From contig JAJGOT010000315.1 of the NCBI GenBank assembly GCA_022457155.1, positions 755,501-819,500 on the forward strand: a DNA stretch of 64,000 nucleotides. The letters are read 5' to 3'. A program made the position numbers and the translations under genes. This document shows positions 34,601-47,019 of the stretch, piece after piece (positions within the stretch are counted from its first letter, which is position 1; each line of letters starts with the position of its first letter). The notes under the pieces were generated by a model that was given only the letters and a program-made list of their open reading frames with translations, did no database searches and was not told the origin of the DNA. Source of the stretch: Cladopsammia gracilis (Eukaryota; Cnidaria; Anthozoa; Scleractinia; Dendrophylliidae).

Positions 34601-37600
34601 GGGGCTTGACCAGTCATACATTTAAATGCCATTGTAGCGTTCCGGTAATAAAGCTGGCTTGGAACTGAAAGCCAATTTAGCTCCTTGCGAATTGGTGTAA
34701 CGTGGTCAAATTTACGCGCGCCGCTAACAATGCGGCATGCGAAGTTCTGCACTGCCTGTAACTTGTCGACATTACATTTTGAGGTATTTGACCAAACATT
34801 GGAGCAATAAAATAACCTGCTAAAAACTAAGGAATTAATATTCATCAAAAGTGTACGTTTGTCGAAGACATGCTTGACACGGTTTATCTGGCCAAGGCGG
34901 GACATGCACGAGGAAGCGGTTTTAATTATATGTTCATCGTAAGTTAAGTTAGAATCCAAAGTCACACCAAGGTCTTTGGCGGTGTCTGTAGGGACAATGT
35001 CCTTACCCATAAAGGAAAGGAAACGAAATTGGAATTTTGCACGCATCTGCCTGCTGCCAAATATGCAGCATGCTTAGGAAGGATGGTTGCTTATGAAAGT
35101 CAAAGTACAACAATACTGAGAATAGTTGCTGAAAGGGAGCAAACTGTAGTTGTTCCAATAATTTTAACTAACAACCTTCCTATCAGACAGATAATTCTTA
35201 ATGAGGTATTTATGTAAACCATTAAACTATTCCCTCAAAATTTAAATGCCAGTTAGTGGTGGAACAGGGAAAGAAGTGTTGGAATGTTTCTATTTTGAAG
35301 CAGAACTATTTTCACTACAAGCTCCCCATCCAACTTCATGGTTTTATTGAGTAATTAAAAAAGTAAATGAAGCCTTTTGAGAAGTAGGTACAGAAATGGG
35401 AAACAGAAACAAAAATTTCATCCGCTGGCTTACAGCCCTAAACCCCCCCTCCCTCCACCCTTGCCATCCTTGATAATCAAGGAATACCCAGGGGCATAGC
35501 TAGGGGGGTCCTGGGTGCCTGTGACCCCCCTTTGTGAGATCATTTTAGTAAAACACAGCGTGGATGTCGACATGACAACCTGGTAAGTACCCTGGGTGTG
35601 ACACAGTGTGATACCCCCTTTGAAAAATCCTAGCTACGCCCCTGCACACCATAGTTAAATGGGGTTGATCAGGAACCCATTGATATTATAATAGAAAACA
35701 ATTAATGGTAATCAAAATAATTATAGCAATTCATAAGTGATACAAAAGCTCCAACAAATATCCAGTGTGCCAAAATTTCCCCTAACTATGAAGGTTATTT
35801 GAGATTTTCTTTGTGGGTGTGCCAGGATTTCCGAAGGCGACCAGATCAAATTCGAAGACAACCCGATCTATTCCGAAGATGTCCGAAGATGTTCCGAAGA
35901 ATTCAGAAGTTTCCATGGACCTCAGTCCTGACCGTTTTATAATATCCAGCTGTAATTGTAATGTTCAGAATGATAAAAACCTACAAAAAGTGCTAAATTT
36001 TCATAAAAATAACTTTATTTTTAGTTGGATTATGTGATCAGTTAAGGCTGATAGCTCAAATCTGTAAGTCGGGAGTGAGAAATTGTTCCATAGGTGTGAG
36101 TTGGTATGAGATAAAAATAATTATTGTATTGTATTAGATTGGAGTTTTGGACTCACAGGCATGAGACTTGGCAGGTATGTTCTGTGCCGCCATGCAGAAC
36201 TTAAGTATACAGTGGAACCCCGTTCTACGGACACCCGCTTAATACGGACAGCCGCTTATAACAGACAGTTTCGTTTGTCCAGACAAAAAGCCCATATGTT
36301 TTCTCTGAAATTAACCCGCTTTATACGGACAACGGTTAATACGGACAACGGACACTTTTCTGTGTCCCGAGTCACAAACTCTCATATATTGTCAACCCCG
36401 CTTTAGGACACTGGTTATCTGCACACTGTCTATTTTCATTGTCACAATTACAGTACAAAGTAAAGTCACAGACTTTTTCAAATGAATCCATTGTGGTGCC
36501 TGTTTCAATAACAATACAATACTTAAAACATTATGAGACTATGATCATGAGGTTTCTTTAAGATGAACTTGTTATTGTTGATAAAACATGTGTTCCTGAC
36601 GTTTTCCCCGAGAGCCCGCTTAATATGGACACCCGGATAATATGGACACTATGGCATGTCCCCTTAGTGTCCGTATTAACCGGGTTCCACTGTAATAAGT
36701 TTTCATTGTCAACTGAAGACAAAAGTTAGCAACCCAGGGCTGCTGTGCATTTCTAGCAGGTTACTGTTAGAGCACAATCCATCAATTATCGGTATAGAAA
36801 ATTATTATTTATCTTAGGAATCAACAAAGAAATATATTTAACAGACTGATTAAATCATTGATGCATTTTGTCTATACAAGTTTATAATTTTATTTATATA
36901 ACAACACCTTATTGATAATCATCTGCTAAAATATGAAACAACTGACAATATGGGGGCTTACTCAATGACAATAATTCACAGTTCTCAACCCAATTGTGGG
37001 TCTCAAGAGCTTTGGATTTTTGCTAAGAGCAGGGCTTTACAAGACATGATAATGACAGACCAAAACCCTCACTGCCATGCCTCAAGCCCCAATATTTTGG
37101 GCCAAGCAATAAAAATGTAATTCTTGTTTGGCTGCTATTTTCAGGAAAAAGAGCAGACTGTAGGGCTCCACATTTTGCTGTTGAACCTAGAAAAAGAATA
37201 GACTTCATTAGGAAGCTACTCCAATAAATATGAAAAGAAAACAATAACAAACATATAAGCCTTTAGTTATTAAGGTGATAAAAGTTCATATATAAATTGC
37301 AATGTTCAACTCTCATGATTAGAGTGTAGATATGAATCAAATATCATGTTTTTCCTCAGAAGACAGAAACTTTGATCTCAAAAGGTCGAAGCAACCTTAG
37401 AAATAACAGCTTACGCACACTTGTGATAACCTACGAAAATGACTGAACTTTAATCGCAAATAACAGAAAATTGGTAAGAGGTACGATGTGGTACGACGTC
37501 CTAAATTAAAAGAATAACGTTTTCTTCAAAAGATGGTGCGATTTTCGTGTCTAGAACCCACACGATATAGCGTCAAGAAACGAACGCGTTGGTTGACTAC

Positions 37601-40600
37601 ACAACGTGGACGAAAGCCGCCATATTGGACCGACTTGCGAGGAAGCCTAATAATAGCGAATTCTACAACAAAAGTTGTAATATAAACACGTAAATACCAA
37701 AAGTAGTAACATACCTTTCATGAAAACTCCTTTACTGGAAAAAGCGGACTTCATATTTGAAGAAAAACACACTAAAAAACCATGAAATGTTGCGTGGACA
37801 AATTCTCGCAGAAAAGACTGTGAATGAATACGTTGATCTGATTGGTCGACTACTCCTACCAGGATACCTTTCGGCCCGTGTCCAACCTCCTCTGATACTA
37901 TAAGTCAGACAAACACACATATACTATCAGTTTGGTTGAAACAAAACTACGCACGTTTGTCTAATCATAATTCTTTGTGTCTTATTGGAGCTGGATGTGG
38001 TACATGATGTATTTTTTCTTAAAAAAAGCCAAGCAAACAAACAAACATTTCCGACGATGAGTATCAAATCTTCGACAGTAGTCACGCCGGCTTCGACTTT
38101 ACACACTCAGCCGTAACCCCAGCCACTCATGTCCAGTGTTCCTGTTTTTCCTACCCGTCAGCCCAATGCAGGAACCTGCTTTGCTTGCGGAAAGCCCAGT
38201 CATTGGCGTTCCTGTTGCTCAGCGATGTCCAAGCAAGCTTTTCCAGCATAAAAAATGACTAAAGAATGGACCACACTCAGGTGCAGCCTATTCTAATTTT
38301 CTTTGTAGTAATTTAATTTTGAAGCGGAAAGTTGCCAAGAGAGTCAAGAGAGTCTCGATGTTATACCAGTTTCTTCCGACCTTACTCCGTTAGTTTTTAA
38401 CGCGTTTAAGGACTCTGGGAGTACTGTTGATATTTCTCTTCAACCTTCAGTTCGAGGAAGGCTTTTTAAATGTATCGATTTCTGGCGTTCCTTGGACGTT
38501 TCTCAGTTCATTCTGATGGTCATTAGCCAGGACTACAAAATTCCCTTCTTCCAGCTTCCTACGCCTTTTTCCAAAGACAACAATGCCTAGCCTCCGCACG
38601 TGCCAACAGTTCATTTGTGACCGAAGCTGTTAATGAACTCCGATCTATCTCAACCTCGTTGAAGAATTTTTTTGCGTTCCAGACATTATTAATCCGCTTT
38701 CCGTTTCTACCCGCCGCTCAGGTAAACAGAGGTTAAGTTTGGATCTCAGGCACATTAACGCTTTCATCTATAAACAGAAATTCAAGTGTGAAGACTTGTT
38801 CGCGGCCACTCAAATTTTTGACAAGGGCTTCCATTTATTCAAATTTGACCTCAAGCCCGGTTACCATCACATTGAAATTTTCCCCGAACACCGCAAATTT
38901 CTTGTGTTCGCCTGGGATTTCGGCAGCGGGACTTTCAGGTATTATCAATTTTGCGTGCTTCCGTTTGGCCTTTCTTCAGCTCCTTTTATTTTTACAAAGA
39001 TGCCATTTTTGTTCAGTGCTCCTCACAATTTTATTTTTTGCTTTTCGATATTGTTAGATATATTCCTCTCTGGTTTCTGGCGTGGGCTCCAGGATTTACC
39101 ATCAGAAAGACCAATCCAGAGGCTGGCCGAGAGTCTAAAGACGACGATTCTCTCTTCAAAGGCCGAAAGTACGACTTTGGCCTATTACCGTTCGTTTCGC
39201 AAGTGGAAAGGAATTTGCTGCTAGTAAGCTTCACGGTTGCACTTTTCCTGCTAGTCCCTGTGACTTTGCCCTATATTTGCAAAACCTTATTGAAGTTTCA
39301 CATTCTCCCAGTGCCATAGATTCCGCTATCTATGGTATTAAATGGGCCCCAAGCAAAGCGGGTATCCCTTCCCCCACGGATAACCCAGTTGTCGAGGCGA
39401 TTAAGTCTGCGTCTAGAATCCTGGGTACCGGCATCGTTAATAGTAAAGAGTCCATTTCTTCCACTTTGATCCATGATATTATTAGCCAGGCTAATCTCCA
39501 GAACCCTGTTGAATTACGCAATGCTACTTTGTACGTTTTTTCGTTGTCCGGTTTCTTTAGGTTTGACGACGTCTCCAGAATCAGGAAGGATGATATTTTC
39601 TTTTACAAGGGTTTCATGGTCATTAAAGTCCTCAAAAACAAGAATGAGACGACGAAGTGATTATTTCGGAGCTTTCTGGCCCCGCCTATCCTGTTAAGGA
39701 CGTTCGCCCGAAAATCGTCTAACATTGATTTTTGCTATAAAACTTTTGCTACAGCTAGGTAATGAGTCACTCGTGTCAGAAACGCAAAACAATTGGGGGT
39801 CACTGACTTTGTTTCCGAGATAAGATATCTGAAAGGCGACCCTAATATTGAAAAATTGGTCTTCTTTACTGGATATGGACCCAATGTCTGTTAGTCTAAA
39901 ACTATTGCAAATGAGTCTCTAAAATGCTACTTTCTATGCCAAATTTTATACGAATGGGTCTATTAAGCAAATTCATTCAACTGGTGATGTCCCTTCAAGT
40001 AAATCTAATCTTTTAACGACAGGATTTGTATACTCTGGCAGCGGCAATTTGGCAGGATTTGATGTCGCGCGGGTAGAAAAATGGAAAAAATTTAAGCTTC
40101 CTACATTGATTTTTTGCTCATTTTTTCACAATCTATCGAGAATTGGAAAAGAAAATTATCTATCCGAAAAAATGGGGGTCACCGACCATCCAAGCGAGTT
40201 AAATCTAAGCCTAAGCAAAGTTCCCGCAACGGCTACCAGCCGTTTATGTGCTTAGATTTCTTCTCTTGCGCGCGCGCTCGTGCATGACGTAGCATGGCGT
40301 TGCGAGATGAATTGCGTGCGCAGTAAGGATGCGCATAAACAATTAGCAAGAACGTCCTTAAGTTACTTAAGAGGTATCTTATTCATTTTCGCTCCCCCCG
40401 ACTTCAGGGACTTAATTTTTAGACCCTTTTCTAGAGGGAAGGGTTGCTCGCATCTCCCCGACTCCAGGGACTTCATATTTAGAGCCATCTCTAGAGGGAA
40501 GGGTTGCTCGCATCTCCCCGACTCCAGGGACTTCATTTTTAGACCCATCTCTAGAGGGAAGGGTTGTTCGCATCCCCCCCCCCCCCCCCCCCCGACTCCA

Positions 40601-43600
40601 GGGACTTCAATTTTAGACCCATCTCTAGAGGGAAGGGTTGCTCTAAGTTAGTGTCCCAGGATAAGCCTATCAGTTACACTACTATTAGGGAAGCATTTCG
40701 GCGGGACCTGAAAAGCATCCGGGTTGACCCTTCCAATTTCGGTTTACGTTCCCTGCGTTCGGCTGGAAATAATGGGGTTAGTGACAGGGTGTTTCAAAGA
40801 CACCTATGCGAATGATGACCTAGAAATAAAGGCTTGCAGTTTCCAAGGCTCCTGGACTCCAGGAACTCTCTATCGTCGCTTCGCCCAATTCTTTGTCATT
40901 CTACATACTTTACAGGGTTGGTTCTCGCCAAGCCCTTCCAAAATAAACTTATTTGCCTTGACACTATGTCTTTTGATGTTGTGTAGTGGAGTCAAAATAT
41001 GCTATTTCTAACGAATGAGCCCGCGAAGTAGACAGAAATAAATATTTTGACAGCACGAGATACAACAGGGCCTGGGTTCTAGGCCAGGGGCACCACGGGT
41101 AGCCATACTGGGATATAAAAGGTAGCGTATATCACGTGTTGTTCATTTAGGCTTCGGAACCAACCTTCGTTTGGTCTCCTTATTTTTTTCTTTTTTGTTT
41201 TTTTTTCTTGGGAGCGGCCGTTTTCGTTTACCTTGCAAAATCCCGTAGAAAGGACTTCTAACCATTTTAAGCTTGGGCCTAGATTTCCTGCCAAGTTTTT
41301 CACCTCGGAGTTTTTTACCTGTATCTGTATGTACATTTGTTACCGTTTTGCACCTGTTCATAAACTTATCAGGTTTTCGTAGGCTCCGACCCGGGCCGGG
41401 TTATTTAGTCTTAAATGTACACTTAGATCAGCTGATCCGGAACAGTTCCTAAGTTGGCGACAAAAGTCAACATTAACTTACAATGGCTATGTTGTAGACC
41501 TCCGGCAGGGGTCATAAGTCTCATAAGTCAGCTGTTTACGTTCGAGATATTGTGCCCTAGCCTTACTGGCAGCCTAACTGGCTATTTGCCTGCGTGCATT
41601 TTTGGGTACGGAAGTGAAGATTTTTCCGCTTTATCAGAGATAGTCCCCCAGCCTAACTGGCGCTCAGCCTGTGTGCTCCTTAGGTATTCCTTGTCCCAGT
41701 GATCCAAAGGTCGGAGTTTTATTTCCCAAGCCTAACTGGCAGTAAACCTGTGTGCATAATTGTCTACCGCATGGGTACTGTCAGCTAGTGCTGAGGCTGC
41801 GCGGGACATATTCAGCACTCTTTCCGTCTGGGTATAATAATCTGCCGTCTCCAGAGATCTCCAACCCACATTTAGGGACGCGTCCTCAGGGGATACACCA
41901 ATCATAGACATGGTTATGGAACAGCCACTCCTAAAGCTATGGATTGTCTCGCCATCGTGGATTCCCAGGGATTTGAGGTGCGAGGTTAGGCGGTTCGCGA
42001 CGGTCGAACCAACAAAAGGCTTAACCCAGACTGCGCCTTTCCTATCAGTGGACCTAAATAGGTAGCCATCTTTAACATCAACTGACATAAGGCCGCAAAA
42101 GTCAATGTACAAACGCAAGTTTGAAACAGGACAAATGGTCGAAGGTTGGCACTTCTTGATCATGAAGGAGTTGGTGTTCTAGCCTCGGAGGGTCTTACCG
42201 AATGTGTGGTTAAAAAGTAAACCCTCATTGTCGGGCAAAGCTAAGACTTCTTTAGTGAAAACCCGACCGAGGTCTGAAGCTCTATCACCCGCGAAAAACT
42301 GTAAACAGAAAAAGGCCAAGTCCCTAGCATAAAGGTACCGCTGCGTGAGAGAAGCATTATCTGCAAAGACATGGCGTCTTATAGGAAAAGGCAGAGCTGT
42401 GAAAGCTTATCAAAAAAGAAAGGCGTGGCCCTCTTAGGAGTGACCCTTGCCCTAGCTTCCTCTTCGCGGAGTGCGATAAGGTAGCGCTTAATACTAGGGT
42501 GTGAAGCGGGGTTACCAACACCAAGGAGTTCGTTCCAATAACCCCCCGGCCCAAATCAATGAACAAGGACCGTAGTTTGCCGATGATGTTGTCAACTGTA
42601 CCCGCCGCCAAAGTCGAGGGGCATGCACAGCGGCCGGCCCGGTGGGAGCCGAAGAATTCACAAGGAGGGGAGTGTACTTGAGTCTTGCCTGCGCGATCCT
42701 TCCATACCAAAAAGCGTGTGATGTCCCGAGGAGAGGCCGAGAGAAGCGACTTGGGAGAAGGCAAGGAAAACAGGAAGCTTTCGAATTCCTGCTGGAGCTT
42801 AGATTTCTGCTTCTGGTACGGCTTCTGGGCCTGGGAAGATTGAAGAGAGGCTACACGAGAATCGATATCATGTAGACTTAATGCAACCTTGGGAGGAGGA
42901 GCTATAGAATCAACCGATTTCCTCTGGTAACCGCAAGATTGGCAAAAATAAAGCAATAGTCATTAGGGTAAACACACTCCTCCATATTCTGGGGACTTCT
43001 GGGAGGGGCTACGAAAAGACAAAGGGAAAAGCAAGAACTAAGCAAAAGAGCATAGTAAAAACAAAAAACAAAACATACGTAAGAAAATATGTTTATTGAC
43101 AAAATGTTGTAAATTGTTGTAAATTGAGACGCCACTTCGGAACAGGAGCAAAACGGAGAGTCTTGTGGGTGATACTGTGGCTCTTACTTGGGATGGATTC
43201 TGAAGATCCAAAGATCCCACTGCAAAGAGCGAGAGGTCCAGGTTGTGGGACCGGATTAAGCCGGGAATAGCAGAACACCACTCTCCCTTAGATCCCAACT
43301 TGAAAGCGCTTGAAGCGGATCGACGGAGCATCGGCCACCAGAACTTACGAGGGCAGAGGTCGGGTACAACAATGGAATAAGAACAACCCTGGGATGACAA
43401 GAACTTGAATAAAGGACCAATTAAAACGAATGGAGGAAAAACATAAGCGCCCGATGGAATGGTGTGCGCGAATACATTTGTACCGACCACTTGTGCGCAA
43501 GGAAAAGGCGAAAAGAACCTGAGGGGACAGCCAGAGCGATCGTGTTTGACATTGCAAGGGGTGGCCATCAAATCCAACGTATGTGGTCCAAACGCGGCGT

Positions 43601-45326
43601 CAACTCGTTGCCAAGTGGCCGCACTGAGGTTACAGTCACGATCAGACAAAACTCGGGATGGGGCGTCGGCGGGGTTCTCTTTGGAGGGGACAAAAACCAG
43701 GGACAAGGAGAGGTTACGAGAACTGGTAAACTCGAATAACGATTTCATGACATCAGAAATAACTGGAGACTTGGATAACTGGTTTTCCCAATTGAATAGA
43801 AGCACCTTGTTATCATCAAAAGCGTCGATTCTGGTGTTTTGCGCATCTTCAGCCAGGCTCTCAAGAGTGCGGAGGAGGGCTAACGCTTCCTTCGCAGCGA
43901 TACGCGAAGAGCGGGTGTTGTCGTCCCAAAGGCCGTGAACTTCCAAGGAGGGCTGATCCGTGAGATAAAGGCAGCCAGCCCATCCAGAATGGGAGGCATC
44001 TGAATATAAAAGAAGTTGGAGATGATGTTCGTTCCTCCAAGGAAGGCACCCCTGCCAGGAGTCTAAAAACTTCCAATGCATAAGCTCTCTTCGAAGCTCG
44101 GTTGTCACACGGAGCTGGGTGGTGGCCGAACGAGAGGCGCGGGATATGGCCTGGAAGACTGAATTAGTAAATAACTTTGCAGCAGGTACCAACAGAGCGA
44201 CAGAAGTTGTTTTGCCAGCAAACTTCTGAAGATTTTTAAGCGACACGGTCTTGTGCTCTAAAATGGAGTCCCTCAGGGCGACAAAGTTATCACGCTTATC
44301 GCGAGGCAGCAAAAAGGCCTGTCTTTCGGAGTCACAAATATAGCCGAGAAATGCAATCGCAGTGACAGGTAAAAGGGTGCTCTTATTCAACCCGATAAAG
44401 TACCCCAACGATATTGAAACAAAACAGGCTAAAAAGGCCGCCATCTCAGCTAACTGAAAATTCGTAAAGGAAGGAGGAGGCGAACGGGAAGACAATCTGA
44501 GCTGTCCATTGCGTCTGTCGTCAATATACTGAGAACATGGGACTCCGGCTGAACGGACGAAGTTCGTTGCTGCCAACCCGATAGTTTGATACAAATAGCC
44601 GCTGGTCTTCCAACCAAAAGGGAGAGTTGCATAAGTGAAGTACCAACCTTCCCACTGTAAACCAAAAAAGGTGAAGCTGCAAGGGTGTAGGCGCACATGG
44701 TCGTAACCACTCTTGTCATCGAAAGTAGTTTGGAAATGACCAGGAGCAACATAACGAGGCAAGTCCGTGATAAAATCTAAGGAGAACGGGCAGTCCTTAA
44801 TCCACAAATTCAAAAACCTCTCGTCATGGCACATTCTGGGTTTGCCAGGTTCAACTGTTATAGGCATGACTAGATGGGGAGGTGGCACCTTCCCTATCTC
44901 TTCCCCACACAAGTAGAGAGCCATTGGATACTCTTTCGAGGATGGTACGGGTGACAAAATCCCGAAAAGGAACGCATGAAGGTGAATTGGGAAACACCAT
45001 ACGGGGAGGGCTGTCCGAATGGTACGAACAACCATTAAATACGCCGCGAAAAGGTACTATAAATTCTTGGACCTTAACTCCTTCGGATACATAGCGGAAA
45101 ATTTCTGAGGCTTTGGGGTAATCCTGCAAAATGAATTTCCAAAATGGCAGACACGAGAAGAGGTTTCCAGCCACAAAACTCCCTGGCGCTCTGAATCGCA
45201 ACTTGGAAGGAAAGGCGAAGGCCAATCCATTAGACACCATCTCAATAGAGGGCAACGGTCCGGCCCAGCTAACGGGTTTCCCCTCCCAATCAATTAGTGC
45301 GTGAAACTTGAGTTACAACTTTCCGT

Positions 45327-45401
<75 letters not shown>

Positions 45402-46816
45402 AAGTGTAGAACTGGATATGTAATGTAGAGTAATGTATGTAATGGGTATGTAATGTAGAGCGAAGTATATGTTTATGGAGGAAAGAAACAAAACTACGCT
45501 TTCATCCCGACAAGCCTGTTTCGTGGTTGCCCACTCATCGGGGGATTCAATAAGAATATTCCTTACCGTCGCTTCTTATATACAAAATAATTTACATAAT
45601 AACAATAACAAATCTATGCGGCGCGAAGTTTAACAGTTCAGCTGTTGCGTAGAAGGGCTTTGTTTCTATGGCGGCAAGAAGACACGAGTTCATTACGTTT
45701 GTGAAGTGTAGAAAGTTTCGGTCGGCAGATGATTAGAAATTTTTCCTTTAGGGAGAGGCTGCATCTTTTGCTTGAGCTGTTGTACGGTGAATGCGAAGAC
45801 AGGATGCGCCATGAAATATAGTGTTCGATGTTGTTGTCTTTGAGAGTCCAGATGTACTTGCTTAGTTCAGTTGAGTTTCTGTGTTTAGAGTGGCGGAATG
45901 ATGCGGTGTGGTTTCGGTATCTTGTTTTGAAGTCGTTTTCCGTGAGTTCGATGTATGTTTCTGTTGTGTTGTTGTCGTTGCGCGTGACTGTAGCTTGGTA
46001 GATGACTGATGATTGTAGGCAGTTTCCTCGCCCTAATAGACAAGCACTTCTCTAAAGATCACAAGCTCCGAAAAATCTTCAACCGCAACACCATAAAAAT
46101 AAGTTACAGCTGCATGAATAACGCCAAACAGATAATTGATAACCATAATAAGCAGATTCTAAAGTCATCCACGCAAGCCAACAACGCCGCCACAGCTAAC
46201 TCTAATACCACTCAAGACAAGAAGACATGCAACTGCCGACAAAAGAACACATGCCCACTCGACGGAAACTGCCATCAGTCATCTACCAAGCTACAGTCAC
46301 GCGCAACGACAACAACACAACAGAAACATACATCGGACTCACGGAAAACGACTTCAAAACAAGATACCGAAACCACACCGCATCATTCCGCCACTCTAAA
46401 CACAGAAACTCAACTGAACTAAGCAAGTACATCTGGACTCTCAAAGACAACAACATCGAACACTATATTTCATGGCGCATCCTGTCTTCGCATTCACCGT
46501 ACAACAGCTCAAGCAAAAGATGCAACCTCTGCCTAAAGGAAAAATTTCTAATCATCTGCCGACCGAAACTTTCTACACTTAACAAACGTAATGAACTCGT
46601 GTCTTCTTGCCGCCATAGAAACAAAGCCCTTCTACGCAACAGCTGAACTGTTAAACTTCGCGCCGCATAGATTTGTTATTGTTATTATGTAAATTATTTT
46701 GTATATAAGAAGCGACGGTAAGGAATATTCTTATTGAATCCCCTGATGAGTGGGCAACCACGAAACAGGCTTGTCGGGATGAAAGCGTAGTTTATTTGTT
46801 TCTTTCCTCCATAAAC

Positions 46817-46849
<33 letters not shown>

Positions 46850-46935
46850 TATACAATTATGTATACAATGTGCCCTCCCGGTTATTACCATAATGGCTTT
46901 ATGGCAACTCCTGAACTTGGGCACAAGATGTACGG

Positions 46936-47019
<84 letters not shown>

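Larger units (their letters stand above)
32999..37894. mobile_element. hAT-like non-autonomous element, 4.9 kb, 8-bp TSD
   Basis: CAGAGGAGGTTGGACACGGG(T)CGAAAGG at 33000 is inverted as CCTTTCGGCCCGTGTCCAACCTCCTCTG ending 37894. The 8-mer ATACTATA flanks both sides (32991-32998 and 37895-37902), the hAT duplication length. No hAT transposase is recognisable. The interior has been filled by a microsatellite, a LINE fragment, a hAT MITE and a pogo-like MITE. Confidence 0.8.
39080..40815 (+). pseudogene. DIRS tyrosine recombinase, interrupted and expanded
   Basis: The N-terminal core-binding part is in one frame (39080-39223: [21 protein letters not shown]). It continues in another at 39260-39660 ([40 protein letters not shown] with the first catalytic Arg). 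A TTAA MITE (39698-40357) sits inside PVK|LLKRYL. A 60-bp unit is repeated four times at 40391-40632. The C-terminus reads [12 protein letters not shown] and LRSLRSAG, where the usual H-x-x-R is R-S-L-R: the catalytic His appears changed to Arg (40747-40758). No final Tyr is seen. Confidence 0.75.
32622..41060 (+). mobile_element. DIRS-type tyrosine-recombinase retrotransposon, multiply interrupted (intron 2)
   Basis: In order on the plus strand: a gag-like ORF (32622), a CCHC knuckle (38171), an RT fragment (38739-38999), then tyrosine recombinase pieces (39080-39695 and 40362-40815). Interruptions are a hAT-like element at 32999-37894 and a TTAA MITE at 39698-40357. RNase H and most of the RT palm are deleted near 39000-39060. 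Exact outer termini (split or inverted repeats of DIRS) could not be fixed. Confidence 0.75.
41732..45293 (-). mobile_element. Ngaro-like tyrosine-recombinase retrotransposon, minus strand
   Basis: On the minus strand: an RT/RNase H polyprotein (45293-43038) followed by a tyrosine recombinase (42956-41732). RT, then RNase H, then YR without other genes fits the Ngaro/DIRS order. It is opposite in orientation to the neighbouring DIRS. An upstream gag was not confirmed. Confidence 0.75.

Noticed and set aside
40574..40593. C20 tract as a biological signal
   Set aside because: A homopolymer in a repeat unit. Length is unreliable in sequencing; its only clear effect is a frameshift.
43459..43938. 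Plus-strand 159-aa ORF
   Set aside because: Antisense shadow of the Ngaro-like RT/RNase H frame.
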